From CAYJAD01 sp964370835 (GTDB taxonomy: Bacteria; Desulfobacterota; Desulfovibrionia; Desulfovibrionales; Desulfovibrionaceae), in contig CAYJLO010000002.1 of assembly GCA_964370835.1 (NCBI GenBank), positions 1-64,000 on the forward strand: 64,000 nt of DNA, in the 5' to 3' direction. A program made the position numbers and the translations under genes. Every line of letters starts with the position of its first letter. Position 1 is the stretch's first letter. The notes below the pieces were generated by a model. It was given only the letters and a program-made list of their open reading frames with translations. It was not told the origin of the DNA and made no database searches. Positions 60,505-64,000 of this stretch are shown here, piece after piece.

Positions 60505-61731
60505 CTACGCATGAGGAGTTTGCTTTTGTTGTAATAGTTTGCGCCACCACTGTGATAGGCGTGCTTCGTCGCCATTACTACGAGCTTGATAAAATCGACG
60601 CCCTTGTAATGAAGTTGGTAAATATTCTTGCTCCACCCAGCCCTGAGGGTAATTGTGTGGGTATTTGTATTCTTTGCCATAGCCCCATTCTTTATGCAAC
60701 TTTGTTACAGCATTGCGCAAATGTAAGGGAACTGGCTGCGGTCCTTGAGTTTTAATATCTCTTTGTGCCAAAAGATATGCGGCATAAGAGCTGTTACTTT
60801 TTCGCGCTAGGGCTAAATATACCACAGTTTCTGCCAAGGGAATAAAACCCTCTGGCATACCTACAAATTCTATGGCTTGTTGACAAGCCACAGCCAAGGG
60901 AAGCGCTTGCGGATCAGCAAGGCCCACGTCTTCTGAGGCGGAAAGAATAAGACGTCGACAAATAAAGCGTGGGTCTTCGCCTCCTTCCAAAAGACAAGCC
61001 AAATAATACAAAGCCGCATCAGGATCACTGCCGCGTATGGATTTAATAAGAGCCGAAGCCAGTTCGTAGTGGCTATCTCCATCTTTATCATGACGGCTCA
61101 AAATTTCTGGCAAGCCTGCTTTAACCTTTTCAAGGCTACGTTCTTCTTCTGGCAGTGCGGAAACATATTCTATTAAATTCAACAAAGCTCGGGCATCACC
61201 TCGCGCGGCAGCCACCAAGAGTTCAACAACAGTTTCTTGAAGTTGTATGCCTTGTGCTTCAGCACCGCGTAGGGCCAACTGATGCAGCTCTGCATTGCCA
61301 AGGGTGCGTAAACGCAAGACATGCATACGAGATAGTAATTGCCGCGTGACACTGAAAGAGGGATTTTCAGTGGTGGTGGCAATGAGAGTAAGTTCACCAG
61401 ACTCCACCAAGGGAAGGAAAAAATCCTGCTGTGCTTTGGAAAAACGGTGTAATTCATCGAGCACTAAAATTTCGATACCACTGAGTTTACGTCGCAACTG
61501 TTGTAAGCCGGCCTCTGGAGCACTAATACGTATATAATTCTCTGTGTTTGCCTTGGCAAGCAAAAGAGCCAATGTGGATTTACCGCACCCAGGAGGTCCA
61601 AAAAAAAGTAGTGAAGGTAAACGCTTGGCTTTTGTTAAGGCATTAAGGCGTTCCTTTAAATGCGTTTGGCCCACAAAAAGATCCAAGTTATCAGGGCGTA
61701 GGCGTTCCGGTAAAGGCTGGTGGACACTCAT
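60505..61731 (-). CDS. rarA: Replication-associated recombination ATPase RarA
   Basis: A 408-residue AAA+ protein of the RarA/MgsA/WRNIP1 family, which acts at stalled replication forks. Walker A is FFGPPGCGKST, Walker B is ILVLDELHRF, sensor-1 region has ATTTENPSF, and the C-terminal YKYPHNYPQGWVEQEYLP segment is typical. The start at 61731 is taken because it overlaps the rsmE stop as ATGA and begins MSVHQPLPERLRP; a longer in-frame start at 61794 lies inside rsmE. Confidence 0.93.
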   Translation of the reverse strand: MSVHQPLPERLRPDNLDLFVGQTHLKERLNALTKAKRLPSLLFFGPPGCGKSTLALLLAKANTENYIRISAPEAGLQQLRRKLSGIEILVLDELHRFSKAQQDFFLPLVESGELTLIATTTENPSFSVTRQLLSRMHVLRLRTLGNAELHQLALRGAEAQGIQLQETVVELLVAAARGDARALLNLIEYVSALPEEERSLEKVKAGLPEILSRHDKDGDSHYELASALIKSIRGSDPDAALYYLACLLEGGEDPRFICRRLILSASEDVGLADPQALPLAVACQQAIEFVGMPEGFIPLAETVVYLALARKSNSSYAAYLLAQRDIKTQGPQPVPLHLRNAVTKLHKEWGYGKEYKYPHNYPQGWVEQEYLPTSLQGRRFYQARSNGDEARLSQWWRKLLQQKQTPHA

Positions 61732-62489
61732 GAATTTAGAGCCTCTACGTGTTTTTGTGGCAATTGCGAAGCCCACCAATGAATACCAAGACATAGTAAA
61801 GATGCTGTCTCACAACGTAGGATGCGATTCCCAAGGCTCACAGGCTGGTAATTATTTTTTTGAAAAGTGGCAATTTCTTGTGTGGAAAAGCCCCCTTCAG
61901 GACCGATGGCATAGATGCTGACGCCAGGCTGTCCGGCAAGTTCAGGGGTAAGCATGCTTACTCCTTCTTGCACCTCCCAAGGTAAAAACTTATGTTTAAA
62001 ATGAGCGCTTTGGTCCATAAGCTCTTGTACACCACCGCGTAAAACGCGCACTGCTGGTAGCCATGGATTGCGACATTGCTTCATGGCAGCAATACATTGC
62101 CCAAGCCACTGTTCTTTTACCTGCTCTGGAACCTTGCCTTGGCTATGGTCGCCTTGCCAAAGCCACACTTCATGCACACCCAATTCCACAGCTTTTTCCA
62201 TGAAAAAACCACGGCGCGTGGCTTTGCTCCAAGCTAAAGCCATAATGGGTAAAGATGCAGGGCGCGCAAAAAATTCTTCTTGCAAAAGTGTTAACGTCAC
62301 ATTCTTTTTACCAAGCTTTTCTATGCGGCATAGGCCTTGCTTGCCCTGACCATTAAGTATGATAACTTCTTCCCCTTCTTGCATACGCAAGGCACCGGAA
62401 AGGTGGCGTGCTTCTTGGTCTTGTAATACACATTGTTCGTGAAGAGCGTGAGGCCAATCTTCTGATTCCATATAAAAGGCGGGAGGCAT
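61728..62489 (-). CDS. rsmE: 16S rRNA (uracil-1498-N3)-methyltransferase
   Basis: A SPOUT-fold enzyme of 253 residues. The AdoMet knot is seen in IYAIGPEGGFSTQEI and VSLGNRILRCETAS near the C-terminus, and the PUA-like RNA-binding domain occupies the first 70 residues. AAGGA lies 7 bases before the ATG at 62489; an in-frame TTG at 62495 is less likely. It overlaps rarA by 4 bases, so the two are coupled. Confidence 0.92.
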   Translation of the reverse strand: MPPAFYMESEDWPHALHEQCVLQDQEARHLSGALRMQEGEEVIILNGQGKQGLCRIEKLGKKNVTLTLLQEEFFARPASLPIMALAWSKATRRGFFMEKAVELGVHEVWLWQGDHSQGKVPEQVKEQWLGQCIAAMKQCRNPWLPAVRVLRGGVQELMDQSAHFKHKFLPWEVQEGVSMLTPELAGQPGVSIYAIGPEGGFSTQEIATFQKNNYQPVSLGNRILRCETASLLCLGIHWWASQLPQKHVEALNS

Positions 62490-62513
62490 AATCAATCCTT
62501 ATTCTTAAGTGTC

Positions 62514-64000
62514 TTATAGCGAAGCATTACGCGCTTTACGCACAGCTACAAAAGTATCGCGCAGTGAAATAATTCGTCGATAATTTTTTCGTATTTCTGC
62601 TCCAGCAGCTGTGAGGTCACATTCGGGGCATTCTATATAGGTGCGCACAACATAGCGAATTCCGAGCACAGAATCTATCAAACCTATGATGGTATCCACC
62701 AAATCAGGAAAAAAGTTTACAATTTCATAACTAAGTTCCGTGAGGAGGGTAACATAGCTTTGCATCATATGCCTATAGCTTACACTGACGCCCTTTACGC
62801 TACGCTCTCGTAACTCTTCAAGAACACGAACTTTTCTAGCCTGCTGAATATAGCCAAAACGCTCTTGCACTTCTCGATATAAATCACGCATTTCACCAAA
62901 AGCATTCTCTTTAGATGGGGAATATAAATAACCTTCCACCACCATACTGACTTTGGCAAAAAAATCGTCACTATAGGAAATGATACGTCTCTGATGCTTG
63001 GTTAACCATGTGTACAGAAATTTCAAACGTTTTTCTTCTGTATCGGTATTTTCAATAACTTCTGTTTTTTTATAAATAATACGTCCTGTGTATTCGCCGC
63101 GGACAATGTCATTGAGGCGCAAAAACATATTACTACTGTCTCTAATGATGTTCAAACCTTGTAAGGGGTGGCCCGTTAAGGGATGTAAAACCTCTTGAGA
63201 AGCCACAGATAAAGCGCGATCTTGACGAACGTTGCGAGCATTGTAAGCGTGTTGACGATAGGTAACTCGAATAATAACTACGCGATTTTCTTCATCAACA
63301 AAATATCCGCCGTCTCGAATACACTTTATGGCATCTTGTTGATCGTCATCAAGACCAATGAGTGCAATTTTTTCCACATGAGGATAGCGAGTGTGATCAC
63401 CGTTACCTATGTACGTGGTGATGGTTCTATCTGTTTGCCCAAGAACACGTAATATAAACTTTTCGCCCATTTTGTGTAACTTTCTAGCAAAAAGTGCGCT
63501 CGATGTGCGACGTTCAGACACTACAGGAAAGCCGTACAATTCCATAAGATATTGATACACAAACATCCTATTGCGTTCGTACATATCATTATCACCGTAG
63601 CGAAATTTTCCCATGCGCATGCCAAAACGTTTTAATTCACTATCTATATCCGATGGGAAGGAAGCAAAAATACCGCTTAAATAAAACTGCTTAAAAGCAT
63701 CTAAAGAGAGAACATGGGCTCTATCTAAGCGCAAGAGATAGGGGATAAGCGCAGGGTAATAGTCCAGCAAAGATGTATCAAGGCGCCCGCAATCTTGCCT
63801 AAAAGATTCGTGTATGGCTCTTGGTAGGCGTGAAGCTATGGTTTGGAGATTATGCTTTAAGATGGGCTCTTCCAAAGGGCAAGAAGCACCCACGGACATA
63901 TCAGTGGCGTTGAGCAGAGGGTGCAAAGTATCATACTGAAAAATTTCTGATAAATAGGACAGGGGGCGAGCAAAAGCCACCAAAGAAAAGCCCGGTAAGT
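62514..64000 (-). CDS. Unrecognised protein, N-terminus beyond the window
   Basis: At least 495 residues; the frame stays open to the end of the window, so the start is not seen and a TTG at 63983 is only the first possible start inside. I do not recognise the family. It is rich in Arg and Tyr, lacks membrane helices, and ends with VRTYIECPECDLTAAGAEIRKNYRRI, where the CxxC may bind metal. Middle segments such as GNGDHTRYPHVEKIALIGLDDDQ look like a mixed alpha/beta fold. It is on the same strand as rsmE, 24 bases away. Confidence 0.6.
   Translation of the reverse strand, partial: LPGFSLVAFARPLSYLSEIFQYDTLHPLLNATDMSVGASCPLEEPILKHNLQTIASRLPRAIHESFRQDCGRLDTSLLDYYPALIPYLLRLDRAHVLSLDAFKQFYLSGIFASFPSDIDSELKRFGMRMGKFRYGDNDMYERNRMFVYQYLMELYGFPVVSERRTSSALFARKLHKMGEKFILRVLGQTDRTITTYIGNGDHTRYPHVEKIALIGLDDDQQDAIKCIRDGGYFVDEENRVVIIRVTYRQHAYNARNVRQDRALSVASQEVLHPLTGHPLQGLNIIRDSSNMFLRLNDIVRGEYTGRIIYKKTEVIENTDTEEKRLKFLYTWLTKHQRRIISYSDDFFAKVSMVVEGYLYSPSKENAFGEMRDLYREVQERFGYIQQARKVRVLEELRERSVKGVSVSYRHMMQSYVTLLTELSYEIVNFFPDLVDTIIGLIDSVLGIRYVVRTYIECPECDLTAAGAEIRKNYRRIISLRDTFVAVRKARNASL

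Noticed and set aside
1..64000. Insertion sequences, integrases, prophage genes, tRNA and rRNA genes
   Set aside because: No transposase, integrase or phage structural motif, and no tRNA or rRNA pattern, was recognised; this is a reading by eye and not a covariance search.

Overview
The window is dense, ordinary bacterial chromosome with short intergenic gaps, clear Shine-Dalgarno sites and a base composition that looks low-to-mid 40s % GC by eye. No rRNA, tRNA, CRISPR, prophage or insertion sequence was recognised. The gene set points to an anaerobic or microaerophilic deltaproteobacterium of the Desulfovibrionaceae type: indolepyruvate:ferredoxin oxidoreductase (IorAB), an ADP-forming acyl-CoA synthetase, a PerR-like regulator next to a rubredoxin with a CX4C first knuckle, a TAXI-type TRAP transporter with DUF1850 partner, and an SrfABC cluster. 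This placement is inference from gene content, not a database match.

Layout. 1-334 is a repeat-rich gene-free stretch holding a perfect 38-bp palindrome. 335-11676 is almost entirely on the minus strand: a small glycine-zipper lipoprotein, an exported unknown, a three-HMA copper ATPase (CopA), then a close-packed run of threonine synthase, PlsY, an RNB-family ribonuclease, a surface-carbohydrate-type unknown, MtnA and a ThiS/MoaD-like protein. 11843-15287 (plus) carries a site-2 protease homologue, TrpS, RuvX, MltG and a small unknown, ending at a strong terminator. 15462-18637 (minus) carries IorBA and a TPR membrane protein. 18842-33345 is mixed: EamA transporter, fluoride channel, QueD, DnaE, HD-domain protein, methyltransferase, XpaC-like protein, CYTH protein, lipoprotein hydrolase, ADP-forming acyl-CoA synthetase, glycosyltransferase and FUSC-type membrane protein.

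The most striking region is 34395-51462, a 17-kb same-strand cluster of eleven genes. In transcription order it encodes a glycine-zipper lipoprotein, a membrane-anchored trypsin-like protease, SrfA-like, SrfB-like (actin/Hsp70-fold ATPase) and SrfC-like (dynamin-like GTPase) proteins, a Sel1-repeat bitopic protein, a periplasmic family-3 solute-binding protein, a periplasmic VWA protein, and a LolD/FtsX-type ABC ATPase and permease overlapping a SUMF1-domain periplasmic protein. The last three resemble the TagT/TagS/TagR module that sits above some type VI secretion systems, and the VWA protein resembles the periplasmic half of PpkA, but no secretion-core gene is present. I infer a trans-envelope machine in which periplasmic or outer-membrane sensing is coupled to two cytoplasmic nucleotide switches. 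The SrfABC genes are known as a family; the combination with this sensory module and protease is what I would examine first.

51796-59601 holds the divergent TAXI-TRAP operon, the perR-rubredoxin pair, a Kef-type antiporter and a beta-carbonic anhydrase. 59676-64000 (minus) holds a PlsC-like acyltransferase, RarA, RsmE and the start-truncated end of an unrecognised gene that runs off the window.

Metabolic links: IorAB would oxidise aryl pyruvates to aryl-acetyl-CoA plus reduced ferredoxin, and the ADP-forming acyl-CoA synthetase could conserve that thioester as ATP. MtnA and a sulfur-carrier-like protein suggest sulfur metabolite handling. PlsY and the PlsC-like protein are two acyl-transfer activities of phospholipid synthesis.
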